64,000 bases of DNA from NCBI RefSeq assembly GCF_000661955.1, contig NZ_CP007597.1, forward strand, positions 3,088,755 to 3,152,754, written 5' to 3'. Origin of the DNA: Stenotrophomonas rhizophila (GTDB lineage Bacteria > Pseudomonadota > Gammaproteobacteria > Xanthomonadales > Xanthomonadaceae). Both the position numbers and the translations under genes were made by a program. Positions 35,545 to 44,139 of the stretch are shown here, in pieces. Below the pieces are notes generated by a model. The model worked only from the letters and a program-made list of their open reading frames with translations. It was not told where the DNA came from and searched no databases. Numbering within the stretch: position 1 is the stretch's first letter; every line of letters begins with the position of its first letter.

Positions 35545-37377
35545 TTAGGCGTCGGCGGCGACGAAGCCGCCGGTCTGGCGCGCCCACAAGCGCGCGTACA
35601 GGCCGCCGGCCGCGATCAACTCGGCGTGCGTGCCGGTTTCCACGATGCGGCCCTGGTCCATCACCACCAGCCGGTCCATGCGCGCGATGGTGGACAGCCG
35701 GTGTGCGATGGCAATCACCGTCTTGCCCGCCATCAGCTCGTCCAGATTGTCCTGGATGGCCGCTTCCACTTCCGAGTCCAGCGCCGAGGTCGCCTCGTCC
35801 AGCACCAGGATCGGCGCGTCCTTGAGCAGCACGCGCGCGATTGCGATGCGCTGGCGCTGGCCACCGGACAGCTTCACCCCGCGCTCGCCCACGTGCGCGT
35901 CGTAGCCCTGGCGGCCTTCGCCATCACGCAGGGTGTCGATGAACGCTTCCGCACGCGCCTTGGCCACGGCGGCGCGCAGCTGCGCGTCGGTGGCGTCGGG
36001 GCGGCCGTACAGCAGGTTGTCGCGGATCGAACGATGCAGCAGCGAGGTGTCCTGGGTGACCACGCCGATCTGTCGGCGCAGGCTTTCCTGGGTGACGCTG
36101 GCGATGTCCTGGCCGTCGATGCGGATCTGCCCGCTTTCCAGGTCATACAGACGCAGCAGCACGTTCACCAACGTGGACTTGCCCGCACCCGATGGCCCGA
36201 CCAGGCCGATCTTCTCGCCCGGCTTCACGTCCAGGTCCAGCCCGGCGATCACCCCGCCGGTCTTGCCGTAGTGGAAGTGGATGTGGTCGAAATGCACCCC
36301 ACCCTGCGTCACCTGCAGCGCGGTCGCGTCATCGCGATCCTGCACGGTCAACGGCTGGGAAATGGTGGTGATGCCGTCCTGCACCGTGCCGATGTCCTCG
36401 AAGATCCCGTTGATGGTCCACATGATCCAGCCGGACATGTTGTGGATGCGGATCACCAGCCCCGTTGCCAGGGTGATGGCGCCCACGCTGATGTGCCCGC
36501 CATTCCACAGCCACAGCGCCAGGCCGCAGGTGCCGGCGATCAGGAAGCCGTTGACGATGGCGATGGTCAGGTCCATGCCGGTGGTCACCCGGGTCTGTCG
36601 GCGGTGCTTGGCCGCCAGCTCGTCGATCGCCTCGGCCACATACGCCTGCTCGCGCCCGCCGTGGGCGAACAGCTTCAACGTGGGGATGTTGGTGTAGCCG
36701 TCCACGATCCGGCCCATCGCCTTGGAACGCGCTTCGGAGGCGATCCAGGCGCGTTCCTTCGCACGCGGCACGAAGTACCACATGATCACCACGTAGGCGA
36801 CCATCCACAGCAGCAGCGGAATCATCAGCCGCCAGTCGGCCTGCGCGAACAGGTACAGCGCCGTGCCGGTGTACACCACGATGTACCAGAGCGAATCGAC
36901 CATCTGCACGGCCGATTCGCGCAGCGAGGTACCGGTCTGCATCACCCGGTTGGCCATGCTGCCGGCGAAATCGTTCTGGAAGAAGCTCAGGCTCTGCCGC
37001 ACCACGTAGTTGTGCATCAGCCAGCGCGAGCGGTTGCTCAGCCCCGGCACGATGGCCTGGTTGACCAGCAGGTTGTGCAGCCCCACCAGCACCGGGCGCA
37101 GCAGCACGGTGATGACCACCATCCACAGCAACTCGTTGGCGTGGCGCTGGAAGAACCCGGCACCGGGTTGTTCGGCCACCATGTCCACGATGCGGCCGAG
37201 GAAGTCGAACATCGCCACTTCCACCAGCGCCAGCAGCAGCCCGGCAATCAGCGTGGCCAGCAGCACCGGCCACACCGGGCGCAGGTAGTGGATGTAGAAC
37301 GGCACGACCTTGCGCGGTGGCATGCGCCCATCGATGGGCGGAAAAACCGGAATCAGCGACTCGAACCAGCGGAACAT
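35545..37377 (-). CDS. ABC exporter, fused permease and ATPase
   Basis: A 610-residue half-transporter. Six membrane helices occupy about residues 30-320; the ATPase part has Walker A GPSGAGKST, the Q loop in VVTQDTS, signature LSGGQRQRIAIARV, Walker B ILVLDEATSALD and the switch histidine in IAIAHRLSTIA. All ATPase motifs are intact. The family exports lipids, peptides or drugs as a homodimer. The ATG at 37377 is chosen; one at 37395 would add six residues. Confidence 0.9.
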   Translation of the reverse strand: MFRWFESLIPVFPPIDGRMPPRKVVPFYIHYLRPVWPVLLATLIAGLLLALVEVAMFDFLGRIVDMVAEQPGAGFFQRHANELLWMVVITVLLRPVLVGLHNLLVNQAIVPGLSNRSRWLMHNYVVRQSLSFFQNDFAGSMANRVMQTGTSLRESAVQMVDSLWYIVVYTGTALYLFAQADWRLMIPLLLWMVAYVVIMWYFVPRAKERAWIASEARSKAMGRIVDGYTNIPTLKLFAHGGREQAYVAEAIDELAAKHRRQTRVTTGMDLTIAIVNGFLIAGTCGLALWLWNGGHISVGAITLATGLVIRIHNMSGWIMWTINGIFEDIGTVQDGITTISQPLTVQDRDDATALQVTQGGVHFDHIHFHYGKTGGVIAGLDLDVKPGEKIGLVGPSGAGKSTLVNVLLRLYDLESGQIRIDGQDIASVTQESLRRQIGVVTQDTSLLHRSIRDNLLYGRPDATDAQLRAAVAKARAEAFIDTLRDGEGRQGYDAHVGERGVKLSGGQRQRIAIARVLLKDAPILVLDEATSALDSEVEAAIQDNLDELMAGKTVIAIAHRLSTIARMDRLVVMDQGRIVETGTHAELIAAGGLYARLWARQTGGFVAADA

Positions 37378-37395
37378 TCCATTACCCCGAAGCAA

Positions 37396-37427
37396 AGCAG
37401 GCCGCGATTATCCCACCGCGGCCTGCT
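37396..37427 (-). terminator. Hairpin between serine hydrolase and ABC exporter genes
   Basis: AGCAGGCCGCG and its complement form an 11-bp stem around a 10-base loop. There is only a weak T stretch after it on the minus strand. Confidence 0.4.
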
Positions 37428-37464
37428 GCATGCCTTTACCTGCAGCTCACGCCGCGCGTGCGGT

Positions 37465-39042
37465 TCAGCCCTTGACGTCGGTCTTGATCGGCACCAGCAG
37501 CAGATCCTGGAAATCGAAGCTGAAATCGGTCAACGACGAGATGGCCTGCATGCGCACATCGCGAACCTTGCCGTCCGGGTCCAGGCTGAAGGTGACGAAG
37601 GCATCGGCGTTGAGCGAGCGGTCGTCCCAGCGCACGATGAAGGTGTCGTGCTGCCAGTGCTCCAGTTTGCCCACCAGCTGCGCGGTCTTGCCGAAGCGCA
37701 GGCGCAGTTTGCCCGCGCTCTGCTCGACGAAGACGTCGCCATACCACGCGTCGCGGTAGCCGCCCGCGTAGCTTGCGAGCGGCAGCGAGGGCGTGGATTT
37801 CGCGTCGCGTGCGGCCTGGTGGGTGGCCCAGCCTTCATCGGCCTTGTCCTGCGCCTTGGCCACGGCCGCGGCATAGGCCGCCACCCAGTCGGTCTGCGGT
37901 GCACTCAGGTAGGCGTCCAGCACGTCCATGGTGATGGCGTTGAAGGCCGCGCCCACTTCCTGGTTGGTCAGCACCACGATGCCCAGCTTCTGTTCGGGCA
38001 CCAGCGTCACCCGCGACACCATGCCCGGCCAGCCGCCGGTATGCCAGACCAGTTTCTGGCCCCGGTAGTCGCTCAGGCTCCAGCCTTCGCCATAGCCGGC
38101 GAAGTTCGGACGCGCGGCCGCCAGCTGCGGCACGCTCGGTTCGGGTACCACCTGGGGGGTGATCATCTGCCACATGCCCTGCTGGCTTTTTGCGCTGAAC
38201 AGCGCCGTGCCGTTTTCCAGCGTGCCGTGGGCCAGCTGCACGTTCATCCAGCGCGCCATGTCATGCACGCTGGAATAGATGCCGCCCGCACCGGCATTGT
38301 TGGACCAGGTCAGCGGCGCCACCGTGCGCAGGGCCTTGAAGTCGTACTTGGCATGGCCAACGGCGGCGTTGTCGCCCGGCTGCAGGTGGTCGGCGTTGTA
38401 GCGGGTGCCGGCCATGCCAACCGGGGTGAAGATGTGCTGCTGCAGGAAATCGGCGTAGGACTGCCCGGACACCTGCTCGATCACCTGCTGGGCCACCGCG
38501 TACAGGATGTTGTCGTACGCGTAGCGGTCACGGAAACCGGCCTTCAGCGGCACCTTGGCCAGGCGCGCGACCACCTCCTGGTTGCTGTAGGTGGTGGTCG
38601 GCCAGAACAGCAGGTCGCCCGCGCCCAGGCTGAGCCCGCTGCGGTGCGAGAGCAGGTCGCGGATGCGCATCTCACCGGTGACGTAGGCGTCGGACATGCG
38701 GAACCCGGGCAGGTGGTCGATCACCCGGTCGTCCATCTTCAGCTTGCCCTGCTCGGCCAGCAGGTTCAGCGCGGTGGCGGTGAACGCCTTGGTGTTGGAG
38801 GCGATGGCGAACAGAGTATCGGCCTGCACCGGTGCCGGCTTGCCCAGCTCGCGTACGCCGTAGCCGCGCTCGAACACCACCTGGCCATCCTTGACCACCG
38901 CCACCGCGATGCCGGGTACGTCGAATGTGCTGCGCGCACGCTCGACCGTGGCGTCCAGCCGCTGCAGTTCGGCCGGCACCGCCGCCGATGCCAAAGGTGC
39001 GCATGCAAGCAGCACAACGCCTCCGATCCAGGATGTGTTCAA
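37465..39042 (-). CDS. Secreted serine hydrolase, beta-lactamase-like fold
   Basis: A 525-residue protein with a signal peptide (IGGVVLLACAPLASA). The penicillin-binding/beta-lactamase-like core has the nucleophile in ASNTKAFT (SxxK), the tyrosine in YAYDN (YxN), and HTGG in place of KTG. A C-terminal beta domain of DUF3471 type follows from about residue 410. It is likely a periplasmic esterase or D-amino peptidase. The TTG at 39042 is taken as start because GGAGA lies about six bases before it and the signal peptide follows at once; the frame is open much further upstream. It lies upstream of the ABC exporter gene on the same strand. Confidence 0.82.
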   Translation of the reverse strand: MNTSWIGGVVLLACAPLASAAVPAELQRLDATVERARSTFDVPGIAVAVVKDGQVVFERGYGVRELGKPAPVQADTLFAIASNTKAFTATALNLLAEQGKLKMDDRVIDHLPGFRMSDAYVTGEMRIRDLLSHRSGLSLGAGDLLFWPTTTYSNQEVVARLAKVPLKAGFRDRYAYDNILYAVAQQVIEQVSGQSYADFLQQHIFTPVGMAGTRYNADHLQPGDNAAVGHAKYDFKALRTVAPLTWSNNAGAGGIYSSVHDMARWMNVQLAHGTLENGTALFSAKSQQGMWQMITPQVVPEPSVPQLAAARPNFAGYGEGWSLSDYRGQKLVWHTGGWPGMVSRVTLVPEQKLGIVVLTNQEVGAAFNAITMDVLDAYLSAPQTDWVAAYAAAVAKAQDKADEGWATHQAARDAKSTPSLPLASYAGGYRDAWYGDVFVEQSAGKLRLRFGKTAQLVGKLEHWQHDTFIVRWDDRSLNADAFVTFSLDPDGKVRDVRMQAISSLTDFSFDFQDLLLVPIKTDVKG

Positions 39043-39174
39043 GCAGTGTCTCCAGTTGCGTGTCGCGGGGGCGTTGAGGCGCGCAGGCGCGCCTTGGGCC
39101 GGGTTTCGCACGATGGTAACGCGGGGGCGCTCAGGCTCGCCTGTGCCAGAAGGCGGACCGCCCCGGAGCCCTGT

Positions 39175-39615
39175 ATGACCGCGCCTGCCGACACCATATC
39201 CACCGTCATTCCCTGCCTGCGCTATCGCGATGCGCACGCCGCCATTGGCTGGCTGCAGCGCGCGTTCGGCTTCGAGCCGCAGGCGGTGTATGCCGATGGC
39301 GAGGTCGTTCACCACGCGCAGCTGGTGTACGGCCACGGCATGATCATGCTCGGCTCGGTCGACAACGCCAGCGAGTGGGGGCGCTACAGCGTGCACCCCG
39401 ACGAGGTGGACGGGCGCCAGACCCAGAGTGCCTGCGTGATCGTGGCCGACCCGGATGCGCACTACGCGCGCGCCGTGGCCGCCGGCGCGCAGGTGGTGAT
39501 GGACATCGCCGACCAGGCCTATGGCGGCCGCGGCTACGCGTGCCGCGACCTGGAAGGCTACCTGTGGTGGTTCGGCAGTTACGACCCGTGGCGCGCCCAC
39601 GCGGGCGACGCATGA
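39175..39615 (+). CDS. VOC family (glyoxalase/bleomycin-resistance fold) protein
   Basis: A 146-residue protein with the paired beta-alpha-beta-beta-beta units of the vicinal oxygen chelate fold: VIPCLRYRDAHAAIGWLQRAFGFE in the first, and ACVIVADPDAHYARAVAAGAQV in the second, ending RDLEGYLWWFGSY. Metal ligands and substrate are uncertain. Its stop overlaps the DUF72 start by 4 bp, so the two are co-translated. Confidence 0.87.
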   Translation: MTAPADTISTVIPCLRYRDAHAAIGWLQRAFGFEPQAVYADGEVVHHAQLVYGHGMIMLGSVDNASEWGRYSVHPDEVDGRQTQSACVIVADPDAHYARAVAAGAQVVMDIADQAYGGRGYACRDLEGYLWWFGSYDPWRAHAGDA

Positions 39616-40427
39616 CGGCGGCAGGACGCATCCGTACCGGCATCGGCGGCTGGGTGTTTCCGGGTTGGCGCGGCGGAACGTTCTATCCGGCCGGCCTGGC
39701 GCAACGCGAAGAGCTGGCGCACGCCAGCCGGGCGCTGGGCTGCATCGAGATCAACAGCACGTTCTACCGGGCGCAGAAGCCGGCCATCTACACGCAGTGG
39801 CGCGAGCAGACGCCGCCCGGGTTCCGTTTTTCGGCCAAGGCGCCCCGCACCGTCACCCAGACCCATGACCTGACGACGGTAGGCGCGCGTGCGGAGGCCT
39901 TCATCGACGGCATCGTCGCGCTGGGCGATCGGCTGGGACCGCTGGTGTGGCAGTTCGGCGACACCCATCCGGCGGGCGCGCAGGAGTTCGACCGGTTCCT
40001 GGCGCAGCTGCCGCGCACGGCCGACGGGCGCGCGTTGCAGCACGCGCTGGAGGTGCGCAACCCGGCCGCGTGGAGCGCGGAACTGGTGGCGGTGGCGCGC
40101 GCGCACAACGCCGCGCTGGTGTTCAGCGGCTCCAACGACTACCCGAGCTTTGCCGACCCCACCGCGGACTTCGTCTACGCGCGGCTGATGCATGCGCGCG
40201 CGAACCTGCGTGCGGGCTACCCGGAGCGCGCATTGGAACAGTGGTGCCTGCGTGCGATGCGCTGGGCCCGCGGCGAGGACAATCCGGACCTGCCGCATGT
40301 AGCCGCCGAAGCGCCGACCTCGGGCCCGCGCGCGGTGTACATGCTGTTCATTGGTGCGGCCAAGCAGCGCAATCCCGGCGCGGCGATGGCGTTGCGCGAC
40401 CAGTTGGCGCGCGTAGGCGCCACGTAG
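39612..40427 (+). CDS. DUF72 family protein
   Basis: A 271-residue cytosolic protein of the DUF72 (YecE) family, a TIM-barrel-like fold of unknown function. Typical stretches are IRTGIGGWVFPGWRGGTFYP, IEINSTFYR and FRFSAKAPRTVTQ, and LEVRNPAAWS. Its stop codon TAG is the TAG of the GTAG head of a SMAG hairpin (40424-40447), so the repeat has become the end of the gene. Confidence 0.9.
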   Translation: MTAAGRIRTGIGGWVFPGWRGGTFYPAGLAQREELAHASRALGCIEINSTFYRAQKPAIYTQWREQTPPGFRFSAKAPRTVTQTHDLTTVGARAEAFIDGIVALGDRLGPLVWQFGDTHPAGAQEFDRFLAQLPRTADGRALQHALEVRNPAAWSAELVAVARAHNAALVFSGSNDYPSFADPTADFVYARLMHARANLRAGYPERALEQWCLRAMRWARGEDNPDLPHVAAEAPTSGPRAVYMLFIGAAKQRNPGAAMALRDQLARVGAT

Positions 40428-40494
40428 AGCCGACCGTTGGTCGGCTGCCTTTGCGCCCTGCGTCAAACCCGTATCGACCAACGGTCGATACCTA
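40424..40494. repeat. Inverted pair of SMAG hairpins
   Basis: A plus-strand SMAG (40424-40447) and a minus-strand SMAG variant (40471-40494, stem TATCGACC) face each other with GTAG at both outer ends. This doublet arrangement is typical of REP elements mobilised by RAYT-like transposases, none of which is in the window. Confidence 0.8.
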
Positions 40495-41172
40495 CCGCAC
40501 GGTGCGTGATCGCGCGCCCATCCGCATGTCGATCCGCCACAGCAACGCGGCCAGGGCCACGAAGGCCAGCCCCACCACGGCCGCGTTGCGTGCCACGCCC
40601 ACCGCACCCAGCGCCGCCAGATCCAGGAATGGATACGGGTACTGCCCGCTCCATCGCCCCACCAGCAGCGCCCAGCCGAGGTAGAGCGCCGGGAACAGCA
40701 GCACGCCGCCCAGCTGGCGCCAGCGCAGCTGCCCATGCGGGCCGGCCAGCCAGCCCAGCAGGTACAGCACGGGCACCACATAGTGCAGCCCGGTGTCGGC
40801 CCACCAGTGCAGGCCCTGCGGGTGCCACAGCGTGCGCAGCACCAGCACGTAGACCAGGCCGGTGATGCCGATGTACACCGCCACCGCGGCGCTGGGTGCC
40901 GGGGCGGCCATGCCGCCGGTGCGTCCCCGCAGGCGCGCCAGACAGACGGCAGCCACGCCGATGTTGCTGAGAATGGTGAAGTAGCCCAGCAGCCGCAGCA
41001 GTGCCTGACCGCTGCCGGCGGTGGCCCCCACCGAGGCCAGCAGCACCGCGTACTGCAGCGTGATCGCGGCGACGGCGACGACGGCGGTCAGGCCGGCCCA
41101 CGCGCGCGCCCTGGCGGACGGCACGGCAGGTGCGGCGGCGGGCGGACGCGGGGCGTGGACATGGGGCTGCAT
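40492..41172 (-). CDS. Pr6Pr-like integral membrane protein
   Basis: A 226-residue protein with about six membrane helices (AGLTAVVAVAAITLQYAVLL, LLRLLGYFTILSNIGVAAV, AVYIGITGLVYVLVL, LHYVVPVLYLLGWLAGP and others). The FTILSNIG and HYVVPVLY motifs fit the Pr6Pr family, of unknown function, distantly like AIG1/FAR-17a. The start is ATG 41172. It is divergent from the EamA gene at 41243 and converges on the SMAG pair. Confidence 0.78.
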   Translation of the reverse strand: MQPHVHAPRPPAAAPAVPSARARAWAGLTAVVAVAAITLQYAVLLASVGATAGSGQALLRLLGYFTILSNIGVAAVCLARLRGRTGGMAAPAPSAAVAVYIGITGLVYVLVLRTLWHPQGLHWWADTGLHYVVPVLYLLGWLAGPHGQLRWRQLGGVLLFPALYLGWALLVGRWSGQYPYPFLDLAALGAVGVARNAAVVGLAFVALAALLWRIDMRMGARSRTVR

Positions 41173-41242
41173 GTGCGCAGGATGCCATGCCAGCTGCCGC
41201 GCGGTTGTCGCGGTCGGCCGCGGCTTGCCGCACAATATCGCG

Positions 41243-42190
41243 ATGCCGATGACCGATACCCGCCGCGCGCTGCTGCAAATCCATTTCTGTGTGCTGCTGT
41301 GGGGCATTACCGCCATCCTCGGCAAGCTGATCACCCTGCCCGCGCTGCCACTGGTGTGGTGGCGGATGCTGCTGGTGGTGGCGATGCTGGCCGTGCTGCC
41401 GCGGGTCTGGCGTGGCCTGCGCCAGTTGTCACCGGCGCTGTTTGCTGGCTACTGCGGGGTCGGCGCGCTGGTCGCGCTGCACTGGCTGACCTTCTATGGC
41501 GCGGTGAAGCTGGCCAACGCATCGGTGGCCGCCACCTGCATCGCGCTGGCCCCGGTGTTCACCGCAGTGATCGAACCGTGGGTGGCCAAGCGGCCGTTCC
41601 AGCTGCGCGAACTGGCCTTCGGCATCGCCGTGCTGCCGGGCGTGGCGCTGGTGGTGGGTGGCGTGCCGCATGGCATGCGCCTGGGCGTCTTGATCGGGGC
41701 GCTGTCGGCGCTGCTGGTGGCGGTGTTCGGGTCGCTCAACAAGCGTCTTGTGAGCCATGCCGACCCGCTCACGGTGACGGCGCTGGAACTGGGTGCCGGT
41801 ACCGTCACCCTGACCCTGTTGGCACCGCTGCTGCCCTTCCTGCTGCCGCCACTGGCCGGCCCGTTGTGGGTAGTGCCCAGCCTGCACGACGGCGTGCTGC
41901 TGCTGGTGCTGGCCGGGGTCTGCACCCTGCTGCCGTTTGCGCTGGCCCTGGTCGCGCTGCGCCATATCAGCGCCTACACCTCGCAGCTGGTGACCAACCT
42001 GGAGCCGGTGTACGCGATCCTGCTGGCGATGGTGCTGCTCAGCGAGCAGCGTGAACTGACCCCGGTGTTCTACGTCGGCGTGGCCATCATCGTCGGCGCG
42101 GTGTTCCTGCACCCGTTGTTGAACCGGCGCAGGAAGGTGGAACACCCCGAACTGCTGGCCACCGCCGAAGCACGCAACATCATCGACTGA
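41243..42190 (+). CDS. EamA/DMT family transporter
   Basis: A 315-residue protein with ten membrane helices and two EamA domains (LLWGITAILGKLITLPALPLVWWRM; VTNLEPVYAILLAMVLLSEQRELT). It is a different paralogue from the transporter at 29934-30815. Substrate unknown. The ATG at 41243 is chosen; one at 41249 would remove two residues. Confidence 0.88.
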   Translation: MPMTDTRRALLQIHFCVLLWGITAILGKLITLPALPLVWWRMLLVVAMLAVLPRVWRGLRQLSPALFAGYCGVGALVALHWLTFYGAVKLANASVAATCIALAPVFTAVIEPWVAKRPFQLRELAFGIAVLPGVALVVGGVPHGMRLGVLIGALSALLVAVFGSLNKRLVSHADPLTVTALELGAGTVTLTLLAPLLPFLLPPLAGPLWVVPSLHDGVLLLVLAGVCTLLPFALALVALRHISAYTSQLVTNLEPVYAILLAMVLLSEQRELTPVFYVGVAIIVGAVFLHPLLNRRRKVEHPELLATAEARNIID

Positions 42191-42193
42191 ACC

Positions 42194-42222
42194 GGCGTGG
42201 CCCGGCCGTTGGCCGGCGCATG
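42194..42222. repeat. Degenerate SMAG-like palindrome
   Basis: CCCGGCCGTTGGCCGGC between two convergent genes, without an intact GTAG head. Confidence 0.5.
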
Positions 42223-42230
42223 ACGCGCGC

Positions 42231-43301
42231 CTACTCCGCGCGCACCACCCGGTTGCGGCCTTCATGCTTGGCCCGGTACAGCGCCGCGTCGGCACGTGCC
42301 AGGGTCTGGTCCACGCCGTCGCCATGGCGATGCGCGGCCACCCCGATGCTGATCGTCAAGGGAATGCCCAGCGGCAGGTCGGCCACGGCCATGCGCAGGA
42401 AGTCGCACTGCAGCTCGGCGGTGCCGAGCGTGGTGTCGGGCATCAGCACCACGAACTCTTCGCCCCCGTAACGTGCCGCCAGGCCCTGCCCGGCGAAATG
42501 CGCGCGCAGCAGGCGCGACAGTTCGGCCAGCACGTGGTCGCCGGTGGCGTGGCCGTACAGGTCGTTGACGTTCTTGAAATGGTCGATGTCCAGCAGTGCC
42601 ACCGCGGTCTGCCGCGGCTGTCCGTCCGCATCGGTGACCGCCGCTTCCAGCGCCAGGCTCATCGCCCGCCGGTTGGGCAGCCCGGTCAGTGGATCGGTGC
42701 GGCTCTGCTCGGCCAGGTCGGCGTTCTGCTGTTCGAGCAGGGCGTTGTATTCGGACAGGCGTTGTTCGTACCAGGCCCGGTCACGCATGTGCTGCTGGAT
42801 CTCATACGCGTAGCGGCGCAGCTCCATCACCAGCGACACCTGGCGCGACAGCGCCACCAGCGCCTGGGCCTGGTCGGGCCGCAGGTGCCCCGGGTTGGCG
42901 TCGAACACGCACAGCGTGCCCAGCGGCAGGCCATCGAAACTGAGCAGCGGCGCGCCGGCATAGAAGCGGATATGCGGGTCGTCGACCACCACCGGGTTGT
43001 CGAAGAACCGCGGGTCCTGTTGCGCGTCTTCCACCACCATGACCTGGTCGGGCTGCAGGATCGCATGGCCGCAGAAGGAGATGTCGCGCGAGGTTTCGGT
43101 GGCATCCAGCGCCTGGCGCGCCTTGAACCACTGGCGGTCGCGGTCGACCAGGGTCACCGCCCCCATGCGGGTGCCGCACAATGCCGTGGCAATGGTGACC
43201 AGATCCTCGAAGGACCGCTCTTTGGCGGTATCCAGGATCTGGTAGCGCTGCAGCGCCAGCAGGCGCTGCTCTTCGTTGTCCGGCAGGGACGGCTTGATCA
43301 T
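42231..43301 (-). CDS. GAF-GGDEF diguanylate cyclase
   Basis: A 356-residue soluble protein. A GAF domain (LPDNEEQRLLALQRYQILDT to about residue 165) is followed by a coiled linker and a GGDEF domain opening TDPLTGLPNRRAM with an intact GGEEF. An upstream RxxD inhibitory site is not evident (the matching residues read LGTAE). It should make cyclic di-GMP under control of a small ligand or redox state at the GAF domain. It lies about 70 bases from rluF on the same strand, with two more cyclic-di-GMP genes beyond. Confidence 0.9.
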   Translation of the reverse strand: MIKPSLPDNEEQRLLALQRYQILDTAKERSFEDLVTIATALCGTRMGAVTLVDRDRQWFKARQALDATETSRDISFCGHAILQPDQVMVVEDAQQDPRFFDNPVVVDDPHIRFYAGAPLLSFDGLPLGTLCVFDANPGHLRPDQAQALVALSRQVSLVMELRRYAYEIQQHMRDRAWYEQRLSEYNALLEQQNADLAEQSRTDPLTGLPNRRAMSLALEAAVTDADGQPRQTAVALLDIDHFKNVNDLYGHATGDHVLAELSRLLRAHFAGQGLAARYGGEEFVVLMPDTTLGTAELQCDFLRMAVADLPLGIPLTISIGVAAHRHGDGVDQTLARADAALYRAKHEGRNRVVRAE

Positions 43302-43371
43302 CGGCGGCAGGCAGGCGGGTTGTGCCTGCGCAGTCTAGCCGGACGGCCAGCTCACCGCGTGATGCGCGTCC

Positions 43372-44094
43372 TTACCATTCCAGCTGTTTGGGCAGCAGGC
43401 CCTTGAGCTCGGCGTCGGTCAGGTTGCGCCACTGGCCCGGCTTGAGCGCGCCCAGCTTGATGTTGTCGATGCGCACGCGACGCAGCTGGGTGACGCGGAA
43501 GCCGAAGGCCGCGGCCATCAGGCGGATCTGCCGGTTCAGGCCCTGCTGCAGGGTGATCCGGAAGCCGAACTTGGCCAGCTTGCTGGTGCGGCACGGCAGC
43601 GTGGTTTCATCGTGGATACGGACACCGCGGGCCATGCCACGCAGGAACTCGTCGGTGACCGGCTTGTTGACCGCCACCATGTATTCCTTCTGGTGGCCGT
43701 TCTCGGCGCGCAGGATCTGGTTGACGATGTTGCCGTTGCTGGTCAGCAGGATCAGGCCTTCGGAATCCTTGTCCAGGCGGCCGATCGGGAAGATCCGCTG
43801 CTCGTGGCCGACGAACTCGACGATGTTGCCCTTGACCGTGCTTTCGGTGGTGCAGGTGATGCCGACCGGCTTGTTCAGCGCGATGTAGACGTGTTTGCGG
43901 CCGCCGGCCTTTTTGGCTTCGCGGGCACGCAGCGGCTGGCCGTCGACCAGCACCACGTCACCCTCGCCGACCACCGCACCGGTGCCGGCCGGGTGGCCGT
44001 TGACGGTGACGCGGCGTTCGCCGATCAGGCGGTCGGCTTCACGCCGGGAACAGAAGCCGGTTTCGGCGATATGTTTGTTGAGTCGGATTGTCAT
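43372..44094 (-). CDS. rluF: 23S rRNA pseudouridine(2604) synthase RluF-like
   Basis: A 240-residue pseudouridine synthase of the RsuA/RluF branch. An S4 domain comes first (RLNKHIAETGFCSRREADRLI, VTVNG). The catalytic aspartate is in GRLDKDSEGLILLTSNG. The closing part, RQIRLMAAAFGFRVTQLRRVRIDNIKLG, matches RluF. The start is set at ATG 44094. It sits among cyclic-di-GMP genes without an obvious functional link. Confidence 0.9.
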   Translation of the reverse strand: MTIRLNKHIAETGFCSRREADRLIGERRVTVNGHPAGTGAVVGEGDVVLVDGQPLRAREAKKAGGRKHVYIALNKPVGITCTTESTVKGNIVEFVGHEQRIFPIGRLDKDSEGLILLTSNGNIVNQILRAENGHQKEYMVAVNKPVTDEFLRGMARGVRIHDETTLPCRTSKLAKFGFRITLQQGLNRQIRLMAAAFGFRVTQLRRVRIDNIKLGALKPGQWRNLTDAELKGLLPKQLEW

Positions 44095-44139
44095 CGGCCC
44101 ATTATCCGGCAAACCCGGCCCGCGCAGGGCGCCGGCTGT

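Noticed and set aside
35215..39615. A 1466-residue plus-strand open frame
   Set aside because: It runs antisense to the ABC exporter and serine hydrolase genes and has low-complexity His/Gln/Arg content. Only its last 146 residues (VOC protein from 39175) are real.
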